In this document: in pieces, positions 1-8,262 of the stretch
How the letters are laid out: the number at the start of each line of letters is the position of its first letter
Position numbering within the stretch: position 1 is the first letter of the stretch
Program-made: the position numbers and the translations under genes
Assembly: GCA_902766095.1 (NCBI GenBank)
Contig: CACXCN010000080.1
Span: 1-35,743, forward strand
DNA from: an uncultured Selenomonas sp.
GTDB lineage: Bacteria; Bacillota; Negativicutes; Selenomonadales; Selenomonadaceae
Direction of reading: 5' to 3'
DNA: 35,743 nt
The notes under the pieces: generated by a model
Told to the model about the DNA's origin: nothing
The model's input: only the letters and a program-made list of their open reading frames with translations
The model's database searches: none

Positions 1-68
1 AGCTTTTCTTTTCTTATCTACCTACTATTCTACGGCAGGTGCCTCTTTTTAACAAAGCCTATTTTAGG

Positions 69-1973
69 TCATAACAGGAATGCTCCCTTTTCGTGTGCTG
101 GTGCCAGCGTTGCGGCGATGCGCCCGGCAATGCGCTCCGGCTGCAGGCCGGTCAGCTCGTAGAGCTGCGGCACCGAGCCCTGCTCGATGAATTCATCCGG
201 CAGACCGATGCGGAGCAGCGGTTTATTTATGCCTTGATCAGCCATGTACTCGGCTATTGCCGACCCAAAGCCGCCGGCCAGTACATTCTCCTCCAGCGTC
301 ACCAGCATTCGGGATCTGGCGGCATACTCATCGATCATCTCCGTGTCCAGCGGCTTTACGAACCGCATGTTGACCACAGCTGCCGATATCCCCTGAGCCT
401 GCAATAGGCCAGCTGTCTCTACCGCAGTTCCAACCATGGTACCGACAGCCAGCAAAGCCACATCCGGAGCCTCGACATCGCTGATGACCTCGGCCCGGCC
501 CACCGGTATCTCATGGAACGACTCCGTCAGGTCCACGCCGCGCCCGGCACCGCGCGGATAGCGCACCGCTGTCGGCCCCGGCAGTCTCACGGCCGTATAG
601 AGCATGTGGCGCAGTTCCTCCTCGTCCTTCGGCACAAATATGGTCATGCCCGGCATGGCGCGCAGGAAAGACAGATCGAATACTCCATGATGCGTAGGGC
701 CGTCAGCGCCCACGAGTCCGGCCCGGTCGAGGCACAGCGTCACCGGCAGCTTTTGCAGGCACACATCATGCATCAGCTCATCATAAGCCCGCTGGGCGAA
801 TGTCGAGTACAGCGCCACAACTGGATGGATGCCCATCGTCGCCAGGCCGGCGGCCAGCGTCACAGCATGCTCCTCGGCAATGCCGACATCGAAGAAGCGC
901 TCCGGATAGGCTTTGCCAAAAGCCTTCAAACCTGTGCCGGTCGGCATGGCTGCCGTGATGCCCACGATGTGTTCATCCTGAGCCGCCAGCTTGATCATCG
1001 TCTGGCTGAATACCTGCGTGTATGTTACAGGACCGGATTTAGCCGCGACATGACCGGTCGCCACATCGAACTTGCCGATGCCGTGGAAGCGGCAGGGCTC
1101 CTGCTCGGCCGGCAGATAGCCTTTGCCTTTCTTCGTATGGATATGGATGAGTACCGGACCGCCGTCCCGCACGGCATCGGCCAGTATCGTGCGCAGCAAG
1201 TGTATATTATGACCGTCGATGGGCCCGATGTAGTGGAAGCCCAGATTCTCGAACAGGCTGCCCGGGACGATGGCCGCCCGAACGCCGTCCTTCAGCCGCC
1301 CGGCCGTCTTGTACATAGCTCCACCTATGTGCGGGATGCTCTGCAGCAGCGTGCCCACATCGTGCTTGACGCGGTTGTATTGCGGCAGGCTGCGCAGGCG
1401 GGACAGATAGTCGCTGATCGCCCCCACGTTCTCATCGATGGACATCTCGTTGTCATTGAGGATGACGATCATCCGCTTGTGCAGGGAGCCCGCATGATTC
1501 AGAGCCTCCATGGCCAGCCCGCCGGTCATGGCACCATCGCCGATCACCGCGACGATGTTCTCGTGACCACCGCGCAGGTCACGGGCAATGGCCATGCCCA
1601 GCGCCGCCGATATCGACGTCGATGCATGCCCGACTCCGAAGGCATCATACTCCGACTCCGACCGGTTCGGAAATCCGGTGATCCCGCCGAGCTGCCGCAG
1701 CGTATCGAACTTGTCCCGCCGCCCGGTCAATATCTTATAAGCATAGGCCTGATGACCCACATCCCACACGATCTTATCCTCAGGTACAGAGAATACCTGC
1801 AGCAGCGCCAGCGTCAGCTCTACCGTCCCGAGGCTGGAAGCCAGATGTCCGCCATGACCTGAGACCGTATGGACCATAAATTCCCGGATCTCGGATGCCA
1901 GCTGGTTCAGCTCGGCTGCATCCAGTTTCTTTACATCACTTGGCGCTTTTATAGTTTCTAAAAGCGGATACAT
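69..1973 (-). CDS. dxs: 1-deoxy-D-xylulose-5-phosphate synthase
   Basis: This enzyme condenses pyruvate with glyceraldehyde 3-phosphate, using thiamine diphosphate, in the first step of the MEP isoprenoid pathway. The 634-residue length is normal for the family. Visible motifs are SGHGGHLASSLG (about 38-49), the ThDP/Mg motif GDGAMTGG (145-152) with NDNEMSID (173-180), GIAEEHAVTLAAG with the catalytic Glu, and DRAGLVGADGPTHHG in the transketolase-like pyrimidine-binding domain. A C-terminal transketolase domain follows. The ATG at 1973 has only a weak GGGGTG-type ribosome site. It is the last gene of xseA-xseB-ispA-dxs, the same order as in Bacillus, and lies 76 bases after ispA, which makes the prenyl diphosphates this pathway feeds. 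I see no clear terminator in bases 1-68. Confidence 0.97.
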   Translation of the reverse strand: MYPLLETIKAPSDVKKLDAAELNQLASEIREFMVHTVSGHGGHLASSLGTVELTLALLQVFSVPEDKIVWDVGHQAYAYKILTGRRDKFDTLRQLGGITGFPNRSESEYDAFGVGHASTSISAALGMAIARDLRGGHENIVAVIGDGAMTGGLAMEALNHAGSLHKRMIVILNDNEMSIDENVGAISDYLSRLRSLPQYNRVKHDVGTLLQSIPHIGGAMYKTAGRLKDGVRAAIVPGSLFENLGFHYIGPIDGHNIHLLRTILADAVRDGGPVLIHIHTKKGKGYLPAEQEPCRFHGIGKFDVATGHVAAKSGPVTYTQVFSQTMIKLAAQDEHIVGITAAMPTGTGLKAFGKAYPERFFDVGIAEEHAVTLAAGLATMGIHPVVALYSTFAQRAYDELMHDVCLQKLPVTLCLDRAGLVGADGPTHHGVFDLSFLRAMPGMTIFVPKDEEELRHMLYTAVRLPGPTAVRYPRGAGRGVDLTESFHEIPVGRAEVISDVEAPDVALLAVGTMVGTAVETAGLLQAQGISAAVVNMRFVKPLDTEMIDEYAARSRMLVTLEENVLAGGFGSAIAEYMADQGINKPLLRIGLPDEFIEQGSVPQLYELTGLQPERIAGRIAATLAPAHEKGAFLL

Positions 1974-2049
1974 ATATTTTACACCCCACAGCGTATGATT
2001 TCCCCCATAGATGACGGTCCTGCGCTCCCCACACTGCCGGACCGCATCA

Positions 2050-2940
2050 TCAATGGTCGCGCTTCAGCAGATAGGAGAGCAGGTCGCGCAGGAACCAGGC
2101 CGCATCGCCGAATGGCTCGAGTGCCGCCAGACCACGCTCTACGCTTTCCCGTGCCAGGCGACGCGCTTCCTCCAGCGAGGTCAGAGTCACATACGTCGAC
2201 TTTTCATTCTTCTCATCCGACCCCACCGGCTTGCCGATGAGTTCCTGCTCGCCCACGACATCGAGGATGTCATCCGTTATCTGGAATGCCAGCCCGAACT
2301 CCTCGGCATAAGCCGTCAGGGCAGCCAGTTCCCTCTCGCTGGCTCCCGCCATGATAGCTCCCGAGCGTATCGCGGCACGGAACAGAGCCCCCGTCTTGCC
2401 CATGTGCATCTTGCGCAGCTGTTCCATCGATATATGCTGGCCCTCGGACTCGAGATCTATGGCCTGACCACCGACCATGCCGTTCATACCGGCAGCTATG
2501 GCCATCTCGCGCACGACCGTCAGGCGTACGCCATCGCTCACCCCCGTCTGACGCAGCATGACCTCGAAAGCCAGTGTCAGCAGGGCATCGCCTGCCAGCG
2601 TAGCGATTCCGGCCCCATAGACCTTGTGATTCGTCAGCTTGCCGCGACGATAGTCATCATCATCCATAGCCGGCAGGTCATCATGAATCAGTGAATAGGT
2701 ATGTATCATCTCGATGGCAGCGCCGGTCGTCAGATAATCCGTCCCCTCGGCTCCGAGAGCATCAGCCGCTGCCATGAGCAGGATCGGCCGCAGGCGCTTG
2801 CCTCCGGCCATGAGGCTGTACTTCATGGATTCCGCCAGATGCGGGTCAAGTGCTTCCTGCTCGCGCAGTTCCTTTACCAAAGCCTGCTCAACCAGTGCCT
2901 TGCGCTCTGTCCAAAGTTTGTTCATATCATTATCCGGCAT
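2050..2940 (-). CDS. ispA: Short-chain polyprenyl (farnesyl/geranyl) diphosphate synthase
   Basis: This is an all-alpha prenyltransferase that elongates DMAPP/GPP with isopentenyl diphosphate. The first Asp-rich motif DDLPAMDDDD is at 87-96. It carries the two-residue insertion typical of bacterial type II FPP synthases, with a Tyr five residues ahead (82). The second Asp-rich motif DDILD starts at 223, and GGKRLRP is at 46-52. The open frame reaches 2970, but the ATG at 2940 has GGAGG eight bases upstream and gives a normal 296-residue protein, so I take that start. It sits between xseB and dxs in the conserved Firmicute order. Product chain length (C15 or C20) cannot be settled from sequence. 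Confidence 0.95.
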   Translation of the reverse strand: MPDNDMNKLWTERKALVEQALVKELREQEALDPHLAESMKYSLMAGGKRLRPILLMAAADALGAEGTDYLTTGAAIEMIHTYSLIHDDLPAMDDDDYRRGKLTNHKVYGAGIATLAGDALLTLAFEVMLRQTGVSDGVRLTVVREMAIAAGMNGMVGGQAIDLESEGQHISMEQLRKMHMGKTGALFRAAIRSGAIMAGASERELAALTAYAEEFGLAFQITDDILDVVGEQELIGKPVGSDEKNEKSTYVTLTSLEEARRLARESVERGLAALEPFGDAAWFLRDLLSYLLKRDH

Positions 2941-2997
2941 TTTCTGTCCTCCAAAACAATACCTGCCCATGGGCTCCCTGACCCGGGCCGGGAATCG

Positions 2998-3234
2998 TCA
3001 TTCGATGTTCAGTTCTTCTTCCGTCACCTGACCGCTCTCATCCTGTTTGACGAGGAGGTCCATCGCTTTCTCGACGCGGTCGAGGTCGCTCTGGCATTTC
3101 TGAGCCAGCTCCACTCCGCTCGAGTAATCCTTCATGAGATCCTGCAGTGTCTCATCGCCGCTTTCGAGCTTCTGCACGATGCTCTCGAGCTGCGCCAGCG
3201 ATTCTTCAAAACTAAGTGCTTTCTTCCTCGGCAT
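2998..3234 (-). CDS. xseB: Exodeoxyribonuclease VII small subunit
   Basis: This 78-residue helical protein is the small subunit of exonuclease VII, which degrades single-stranded DNA in both directions. The FEESLAQLESIVQKLESGD stretch and the following helical segment, with an acidic C-terminus, are characteristic of the family and its length. The AGGTGA ribosome site lies in the 11-base gap after xseA, so the two subunits are probably translated in coupled fashion. ispA follows after 57 bases. Confidence 0.95.
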   Translation of the reverse strand: MPRKKALSFEESLAQLESIVQKLESGDETLQDLMKDYSSGVELAQKCQSDLDRVEKAMDLLVKQDESGQVTEEELNIE

Positions 3235-3245
3235 AGATAATCACC

Positions 3246-4436
3246 TTATTCCAATCCTTCGATGGATGCCCGGGCCGCACCATCCCAGAACTTCAACACG
3301 ACATCATCGCCCTCGTGCAATGCCCGCACGCTCGTCAGGCTGCGGCCATCGCGCTCCACCATCGTATAGCCGCGCCGCAAAACGCCAGCCGGATTCAGGC
3401 TGTCCAGCTTGTTCAGCGCCAGTTCCAGCCGATGGCGTCGCTGCGTCACCTGCTCGCGCGCCAGACGATGCAGACGCTCCGACAGTGCATCAAGCTGCTG
3501 AGAGCGCGGCTCCAGCAGGACATGTGGCTCCCGGAATACGCGCTTGCTGCGGCAGGCCTCGAGGCGCTGACGCTGGGCCATCAGATAGCCGCGAGCATCC
3601 TGCTGGAGCCGCTGCCGGAGTCCTGCGACATAGCGCATGAGCTCTCGACGATCCGGCGTAGCGAACTCAGCCGCCTGGCTCGGCGTAGCGGCCCGCCGGT
3701 CCGCCGCGAAATCTGCCAATGTGACATCCGTCTCGTGTCCGACTGCCGATATAACCGGTATCTGCGAAGCAGCGATCGCCCGCACGACGCATTCCTCATT
3801 GAACGGCCACAAATCCTCGAGCGAGCCGCCGCCGCGGCCTACGATGAGCACATCGACCGGATATTGCTCATTAAAGAACCTGATGGCCGCTGCAATCTGC
3901 GGCGCCGCCTGCTCCCCCTGCACCAGCACAGGACGCAGGACGAGCTGCACGCCCGGCCAGCGCAGCGAGCTGACATGATAGATATCGCGCAACACCGCCC
4001 CGTCACGCGAGGTGACTACGCCGATCCGCTGTGGAAAGGCCGGCAGCTCTTTTTTGCGCGCTGCATCGAACAGCCCCTCTGCCGCCAGCTTCGCCTTCAG
4101 CTGTTCATAGGCCAGGGCCAGATCGCCGATCCCCTCCGGGGCCATAGAGCGCACGATGAGCTGATAAACGCCATCCCGTTCATAGACCTCGATCGAGCCA
4201 CTCGCCACGACTGTCAGGCCATCCTCCGGCTGGAATCGCAGATGCGATGCATTGCCGCGGAACATGACGGCTTTCAGCTTCCCCGCTGCATCCTTCAGTG
4301 AGAAATAGCAGTGCCCGGACGCATAACGCTTGAAATTCGAAATCTCGCCCCGGACCATGATGGAGCTCAGCGCCCGGTCATGCCCCAGCAAGCCTTTCAC
4401 GTATCGGTTAACCTCGCTTACACTATGTATAGCCAT
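3246..4436 (-). CDS. xseA: Exodeoxyribonuclease VII large subunit
   Basis: This is the catalytic subunit of exonuclease VII, 396 residues long and at the short end for the family. The N-terminal OB-fold (about 1-100) begins with VSEVNRYVKGLL and includes GEISNFKRYASGHCYFSLKD. The central catalytic domain has the family signatures VVTSRDGAVLRDI, IVGRGGGSLEDLWPFNEE and SAVGHETDVTLADFAADRRAATPSQAAE. A coiled-coil region follows, ending with LRRGYTMVERDG. It is the first gene after the nusB terminator. Only about 47 bases separate it from that hairpin and I see no promoter there, so it probably depends on readthrough. Confidence 0.96.
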   Translation of the reverse strand: MAIHSVSEVNRYVKGLLGHDRALSSIMVRGEISNFKRYASGHCYFSLKDAAGKLKAVMFRGNASHLRFQPEDGLTVVASGSIEVYERDGVYQLIVRSMAPEGIGDLALAYEQLKAKLAAEGLFDAARKKELPAFPQRIGVVTSRDGAVLRDIYHVSSLRWPGVQLVLRPVLVQGEQAAPQIAAAIRFFNEQYPVDVLIVGRGGGSLEDLWPFNEECVVRAIAASQIPVISAVGHETDVTLADFAADRRAATPSQAAEFATPDRRELMRYVAGLRQRLQQDARGYLMAQRQRLEACRSKRVFREPHVLLEPRSQQLDALSERLHRLAREQVTQRRHRLELALNKLDSLNPAGVLRRGYTMVERDGRSLTSVRALHEGDDVVLKFWDGAARASIEGLE

Positions 4437-4475
4437 TCACGCTCACACTCCAGCCCATTCCTCAGCCGCTACAGC

Positions 4476-4537
4476 AAAATGACGGACAAGGGACTGTGAA
4501 TAAATGGCCAAAGCATTTTTTCACAGCCCCTTGTCCG
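4476..4537 (-). terminator. Intrinsic terminator after nusB
   Basis: An 18-bp inverted repeat (arms 4483-4500 and 4520-4537) has one non-Watson-Crick position, which is a G-U pair in the minus-strand RNA. A TCATTTTG tract follows it on the minus strand. It begins a few bases past the nusB stop and lies before xseA, so it should end or attenuate the asp23-amaP-nusB transcript. Confidence 0.8.
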
Positions 4538-4543
4538 AACCGA

Positions 4544-4990
4544 TCATTCGGCCTCATCAGTATGTGCTACAACCGTGCCCAGTATGCCATTCACATATTT
4601 ATGCGAATCATCCGTGCCATATTTCTTGGCCAGTTCCACAGCTTCATTGATAGCCAGAGGCGCTTCGGCAGGTATGTCTGCATAGCGCATCTCATAGATA
4701 GCCATGCGGATGAGATTGCGGTCCACGACAGCCATGCGCTCGAGCTTCCACCTCTTGCTGGCCTTGCGGATGGCTGCATCGATTTCCTCGAGATGATTCC
4801 GCGTTCCCGTCACCAGATCCTTCACGAACTCATGCTCATAGCCCTCGATATGCACATCATCAGGCAGCTCGGCAAAAGCCGCATCTATAGCCAGCTGCTC
4901 GTACTGCGCCTTCTTCCCCGGTTCTCCGGGGTTCAGGTCCAGCTGGAATAAGGCCTGAAGAGCTATCTCTCTTGCTTGTCTACGTTTCAT
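4544..4990 (-). CDS. nusB: Transcription antitermination factor NusB
   Basis: NusB binds boxA RNA with NusE (S10) and supports antitermination of rRNA operons. The 148-residue all-helical protein has the family N-terminus MKRRQAREIALQALFQLD, the central KRWKLERMAVVDRNLIRMAIYEM and the C-terminal AINEAVELAKKYGTDDSHKYVNGILG. An AGAGG site is about 14 bases upstream of the ATG, a somewhat long spacing. It follows DUF2273 by 42 bases, in the asp23-amaP-DUF2273-nusB order known in Firmicutes. Confidence 0.97.
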   Translation of the reverse strand: MKRRQAREIALQALFQLDLNPGEPGKKAQYEQLAIDAAFAELPDDVHIEGYEHEFVKDLVTGTRNHLEEIDAAIRKASKRWKLERMAVVDRNLIRMAIYEMRYADIPAEAPLAINEAVELAKKYGTDDSHKYVNGILGTVVAHTDEAE

Positions 4991-5032
4991 TAGTTAATCA
5001 AAAACCTCTTGTAAATATAAAACAACGATATG

Positions 5033-5308
5033 TCAGCGCAGATGACGCCGCCGGCCATGTCCGGGCCACCGGAACCGATCCGGCAACGCATCGTCCAACA
5101 CGGCTCGCCAGTCGCTGTCCCGGTCATGCTGACTGCCCAGCAGCCAGCCCACACCTCCGCAAACGGCCAGGAAGAAGATCGACCAGAATCCGAACAGCAG
5201 GATGCATATGCCGACGAATATGCCGCCGAGTGTCCCGACCAGCCGTCCGCGATGCTCGTGCCATTCCCCTAAAATGAGATCCTTTATCTCATCACGCATA
5301 GCATCCAT
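5033..5308 (-). CDS. DUF2273 small membrane protein
   Basis: This 91-residue protein has a charged N-terminus and two closely spaced hydrophobic segments (about 24-60) rich in Gly, including GGIFVGICILLFGFWSIFF. That matches the DUF2273 family that accompanies AmaP and Asp23 in Firmicutes. Its start codon lies one base after the amaP stop, so the two are translationally coupled. The tail is polar and Arg-rich. Its function is unknown; by context it is probably part of the membrane platform for Asp23. Confidence 0.8.
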   Translation of the reverse strand: MDAMRDEIKDLILGEWHEHRGRLVGTLGGIFVGICILLFGFWSIFFLAVCGGVGWLLGSQHDRDSDWRAVLDDALPDRFRWPGHGRRRHLR

Positions 5309-5309
5309 C

Positions 5310-5888
5310 TCAGACCACCCGTCGTTCTCTCTTCACTGGAGCATTCGTTATCCCGCCGATGGCGACCTGCACCGGGATATCATCTACGGACAAGACCTGG
5401 GCAAACTTCTCCTGCAGCTTTTTGACTGCGAGTTCCGACACCTGGGGCACATTCGCACTGTCGTTCACTACAAGTCGCAACGACACGGACAATGGTGCCG
5501 TTGCCTCCTTCGCCTGCTTGCCATGCGGCACGGCGATGCTGACCTCGGCATCGCTGATTCCGCGGATTGCCCGGACCGTCTCGAGCACCAGGGAACGGAT
5601 GGCCGCCACAGCCACACTGACCTCACCATCGGCCGATGTCCGCAACACGATCTCCGGCGGCCGGCTGCCAGTCCCGGCCGCCAGGAAAGACCGCAGCACC
5701 ATGACGAGGCACAGCACGGCCACAACCGCCGCCACGACCGGTGTCTCCTGACGGGCCAGCAGATCTCTGGCCATCGCCAGCCAGCTTGCCTCACCGAGCA
5801 GTCCCAAGGATAGCACGAGGACGACGATCGCGGCTCCTGCCAGGACCAGACTGATCACAAACATCAAGAAACGATTTATGATCCCCAT
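5310..5888 (-). CDS. amaP: Alkaline shock response membrane anchor protein AmaP
   Basis: In staphylococci AmaP recruits Asp23 to the cytoplasmic membrane. This 192-residue protein has two N-terminal hydrophobic segments (about 7-30 and 50-70). A soluble Asp23-like domain follows, recognisable from EIVLRTSADGEVSVAVAAIRSLV and the closing VDDIPVQVAIGGI. A GGTGGGG site precedes the ATG. It sits between asp23 (34 bases upstream) and DUF2273. The family call rests on architecture and neighbours together. Confidence 0.85.
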   Translation of the reverse strand: MGIINRFLMFVISLVLAGAAIVVLVLSLGLLGEASWLAMARDLLARQETPVVAAVVAVLCLVMVLRSFLAAGTGSRPPEIVLRTSADGEVSVAVAAIRSLVLETVRAIRGISDAEVSIAVPHGKQAKEATAPLSVSLRLVVNDSANVPQVSELAVKKLQEKFAQVLSVDDIPVQVAIGGITNAPVKRERRVV

Positions 5889-5921
5889 CAGATTACCCCA
5901 CCAAGATTCTCAACGTGCTGT

Positions 5922-6320
5922 TCAGCGGACGCGTACTTCCTCGACCTTTTCCTCCTCGGGGAAGCTGACTCCCTGGACATGGATATTGACTTCGACGACG
6001 GACAGGCCGGTCATGGTCTCTATGGCCTGCTTGACATTCTCCTGCGCTGCGAGAGCTACATCCGGTATGCGCACGCCATATTTGACGATGATGTAGAGAT
6101 CGACGGCAGCTTCTTTCTCGCCGACCTCGACCTTTACGCCCTTGGCGAAATTCTTGCGGCCCAGCATCTCAGCAATACCGCCGGCGATGCCGCCGCTCAT
6201 GCCGGCGATGCCCTCTACCTCGGTGGCAGCGAGTCCGGCAATGATGCTGACGACATCATCAGCGATGCGGATCGAGCCCAGCTGATTATCTTTTTTTAAG
6301 ACTTCTTTTTCATTGGCCAT
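5922..6320 (-). CDS. asp23: Asp23/Gls24 family envelope stress protein
   Basis: This 132-residue cytosolic protein belongs to the alkaline-shock Asp23/Gls24 family linked to cell-envelope homeostasis. The family core is clear: GSIRIADDVVSIIAGLAATEVEGIAGM near the N-terminus, then VDLYIIVKYGVRIPDVA and VEVNIHVQGVSF. The GGAGGG ribosome site is well placed. It leads the asp23-amaP-DUF2273-nusB group, just downstream of the efp terminator. The AT-rich leader (6321-6400) has overlapping TATA-like inverted repeats, but I could not settle on one promoter. Confidence 0.93.
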   Translation of the reverse strand: MANEKEVLKKDNQLGSIRIADDVVSIIAGLAATEVEGIAGMSGGIAGGIAEMLGRKNFAKGVKVEVGEKEAAVDLYIIVKYGVRIPDVALAAQENVKQAIETMTGLSVVEVNIHVQGVSFPEEEKVEEVRVR

Positions 6321-6431
6321 GACGAATCCCTCCTGAAAAAAGCAAAAATTCCTTACTATATACTCTGTATATCAAGTATATTCGACCTCATATAAAGTCA
6401 TTCCTGCCCGCAGGCCACAGAAACATACTGG

Positions 6432-6460
6432 AAAAAAAGAGCCGGACGAGCCAGCTCTTT
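6432..6460 (-). terminator. Intrinsic terminator after efp
   Basis: The minus-strand RNA forms a 10-bp stem with one G-U pair and a 5-base loop, with outer arms AAAGAGC/GCTCTTT at 6454-6460 and 6436-6442. It runs into an uninterrupted U tract (6432-6438). It lies 24 bases beyond the efp stop and insulates asp23 from efp. Confidence 0.85.
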
Positions 6461-6483
6461 CGTATCCCTGTCAATAGTGCTTA

Positions 6484-7041
6484 TCAAGCGCGCTCTATAT
6501 AGTTGCCCGTACGGGTATCGATGCGCAGCACATCGCCCTCGTTGATGAACAGCGGCACACGCACCTCGTAGCCCGTCTCGACCTTGGCCATCTTCGTGGC
6601 ACCAGTAGCCGTGTTGCCCTTGACGCTCGGCTCGCACTCTACGACCTTCAGGTTGACCGAGTTCGGCAGCGAGATGCCGATGATGCGGTCCTTGAACGAC
6701 TGTACAGCCACCTCCATGTTCTCCATGAGGTAGTTCAGCGCATCGCCGAGCTGGTCCTTGTTGAGCTCGACCTGCTCATAGGTCTCCGTGTCCATGAACG
6801 TATAGAGGCCATCCGACTCATAGAGATACTGCATGTTGCGCGTATCGAGATGAGCAGCCGGCATCTTCTCGTTCGGGTTGAACGTGCGCTCGACTACAGC
6901 ACCAGTCTCAACATTCTTGATCTTCGTGCGTACGAAAGCAGCGCCCTTGCCCGGCTTTACATGCTGGAACTCGACGATCTGCCATACGCCGCCATCAATC
7001 TCGATGGTGAGGCCCGTGCGGAAATCTGTACTATTTATCAT
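6484..7041 (-). CDS. efp: Translation elongation factor P
   Basis: EF-P enters the ribosomal E site and relieves stalling at polyproline stretches. The 185-residue length and three beta-barrel domains are standard. The domain I loop reads KPGKGAAF with Lys32 at the tip, the residue that is 5-aminopentanolylated in B. subtilis, rather than the Arg of rhamnosylated EF-Ps. ERTFNPNEKM and the C-terminal NEGDVLRIDTRTGNYIERA are family signatures. A GGAGGG site precedes the start. It has its own near-consensus promoter and follows the aroQ and M24 peptidase genes, the same neighbourhood as in Bacillus. The enzyme modifying Lys32 is not in this window. Confidence 0.98.
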   Translation of the reverse strand: MINSTDFRTGLTIEIDGGVWQIVEFQHVKPGKGAAFVRTKIKNVETGAVVERTFNPNEKMPAAHLDTRNMQYLYESDGLYTFMDTETYEQVELNKDQLGDALNYLMENMEVAVQSFKDRIIGISLPNSVNLKVVECEPSVKGNTATGATKMAKVETGYEVRVPLFINEGDVLRIDTRTGNYIERA

Positions 7042-7107
7042 TTAAATATGCCCTCCAATGTCTTTCGACAAAAAATATCATTTTAGAACTGCAAACGTAA
7101 CATCACT

Positions 7108-7137
7108 ATTATAACGCTATTGCCTGAAGTTTGTCAA
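7108..7137 (-). promoter_or_regulatory. Sigma-70-type promoter of efp
   Basis: A perfect -35 TTGACA (7132-7137) and a perfect -10 TATAAT (7108-7113) are separated by 18 bases on the minus strand. Transcription would start near 7100, giving a leader of roughly 58 bases before efp. The -35 lies within an imperfect inverted repeat at 7124-7151 that follows the upstream peptidase gene. Confidence 0.8.
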
Positions 7138-7161
7138 AGACAAAACCTCAGAATCAGCCAT

Positions 7162-8262
7162 TCAGCGCCCGATTTCTATCAGCTCTTTGGCTGATTTCGT
7201 CAAGGGCTCGCCGCCATCGTCCGTGACCAGCACGCTGTCCTCGATGCGCAGACCGCCATAGCCCGGCAGATAGACGCCCGGCTCATCCGTAATGACCATG
7301 CCCGGCAGCAGGCTTTCACAGGTACTCGACGGCGACAGACGCGGCTCCTCATGAATCTCGAGCCCGACGCTGTGACCGAGCCCATGCCCGAAATACTGGG
7401 CAAGGTCATATTGTTCGAGGTTGGCGGCCGCGGCCATATGGACCTCGCGACCGGAAGCTCCTGTCTTTATGAGCGGCAGGACCGACTGCTGCGTCTCGAG
7501 CACCGCATGATAGAGTTCCTTCTGGCGGTCGCTGGCCTCGCCTACGCATACCGTGCGCGTGATGTCCGAGTGGTAGCCGTCATAGACAGCCCCGTAGTCC
7601 ATCGTCACGAAATCGCCCGCCTGTATCTCGGCCGTCGTCGCCGTCGCATGCGGCATGGAGCCGCGGATGCCGGATGCGACGATCGTCGTGAACGAGGGCT
7701 CCTCCGAGCCCAGTTCGCGCATCGTATTCTCGAGATGGGCCGCTACCGCCAGCTCCGTCACGCCCGGCTTTATGAATTTCACGATATCGTCAAAGGCAGC
7801 ATCAGCGATCTCACAGGCCTTGCGCAGCTTGGCGAGCTCGAGCTCATCTTTCACCTCGCGCAGGATGTCGAGATCCAGACTTTCCTTGAGCTTTATATCG
7901 CGGTCAGACAGGAGCTTCTTCAGCTGGCGGTATTCATCGTAGCTCAGCGCTGCCCCTTCGAATCCGACGCGCTTCACGCCGAGTCGGGCCAGGCACTTGG
8001 CTGTCTTCTTGAACAGACCGTGCCGCTGCTCGACCACCTTGTACAGCGGTGCCTGCTGGCCAGCCTGCTCCGTATACCGGTTGTCCGTTATGAGCAGCGC
8101 TTTCTTGCGCGTCACGACGAGCGCTGTATCATCGCCACGGAAGCCGCTGAAATAATGCAGGTTGACAACTTTCGTCACCACGACTGCATCGAGTTTCTCG
8201 GCCCGCAGTACATCGCGCAGCATGTGCAGGCGCTCCTTTACTGCATCCATCATGCTTATCAT
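7162..8262 (-). CDS. Xaa-Pro peptidase (M24 family)
   Basis: This is a 366-residue metallopeptidase of the creatinase/aminopeptidase P fold. It has an N-terminal creatinase-like domain (about 8-135) and a C-terminal pita-bread domain. The five metal ligands can be placed: Asp222 in MDYG, Asp233 in SDITRT, His297 in GHGLGHSVG, Glu327 in TDEPGVY and Glu341 in RIED. It resembles Bacillus YqhT/PapB, which also lies between aroQ and efp. It is likely to release N-terminal residues next to proline. The start at 8262 overlaps the aroQ stop (ATGA) and has GGGTGG upstream; Met4 and Met5 are weaker alternatives. Confidence 0.93.
   Translation of the reverse strand: MISMMDAVKERLHMLRDVLRAEKLDAVVVTKVVNLHYFSGFRGDDTALVVTRKKALLITDNRYTEQAGQQAPLYKVVEQRHGLFKKTAKCLARLGVKRVGFEGAALSYDEYRQLKKLLSDRDIKLKESLDLDILREVKDELELAKLRKACEIADAAFDDIVKFIKPGVTELAVAAHLENTMRELGSEEPSFTTIVASGIRGSMPHATATTAEIQAGDFVTMDYGAVYDGYHSDITRTVCVGEASDRQKELYHAVLETQQSVLPLIKTGASGREVHMAAAANLEQYDLAQYFGHGLGHSVGLEIHEEPRLSPSSTCESLLPGMVITDEPGVYLPGYGGLRIEDSVLVTDDGGEPLTKSAKELIEIGR

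Noticed and set aside
513-1862. A 449-residue plus-strand open frame opposite dxs
   Set aside because: The composition is Arg/His/Gln-rich and typical of an antisense shadow; the minus-strand dxs reading is unambiguous.
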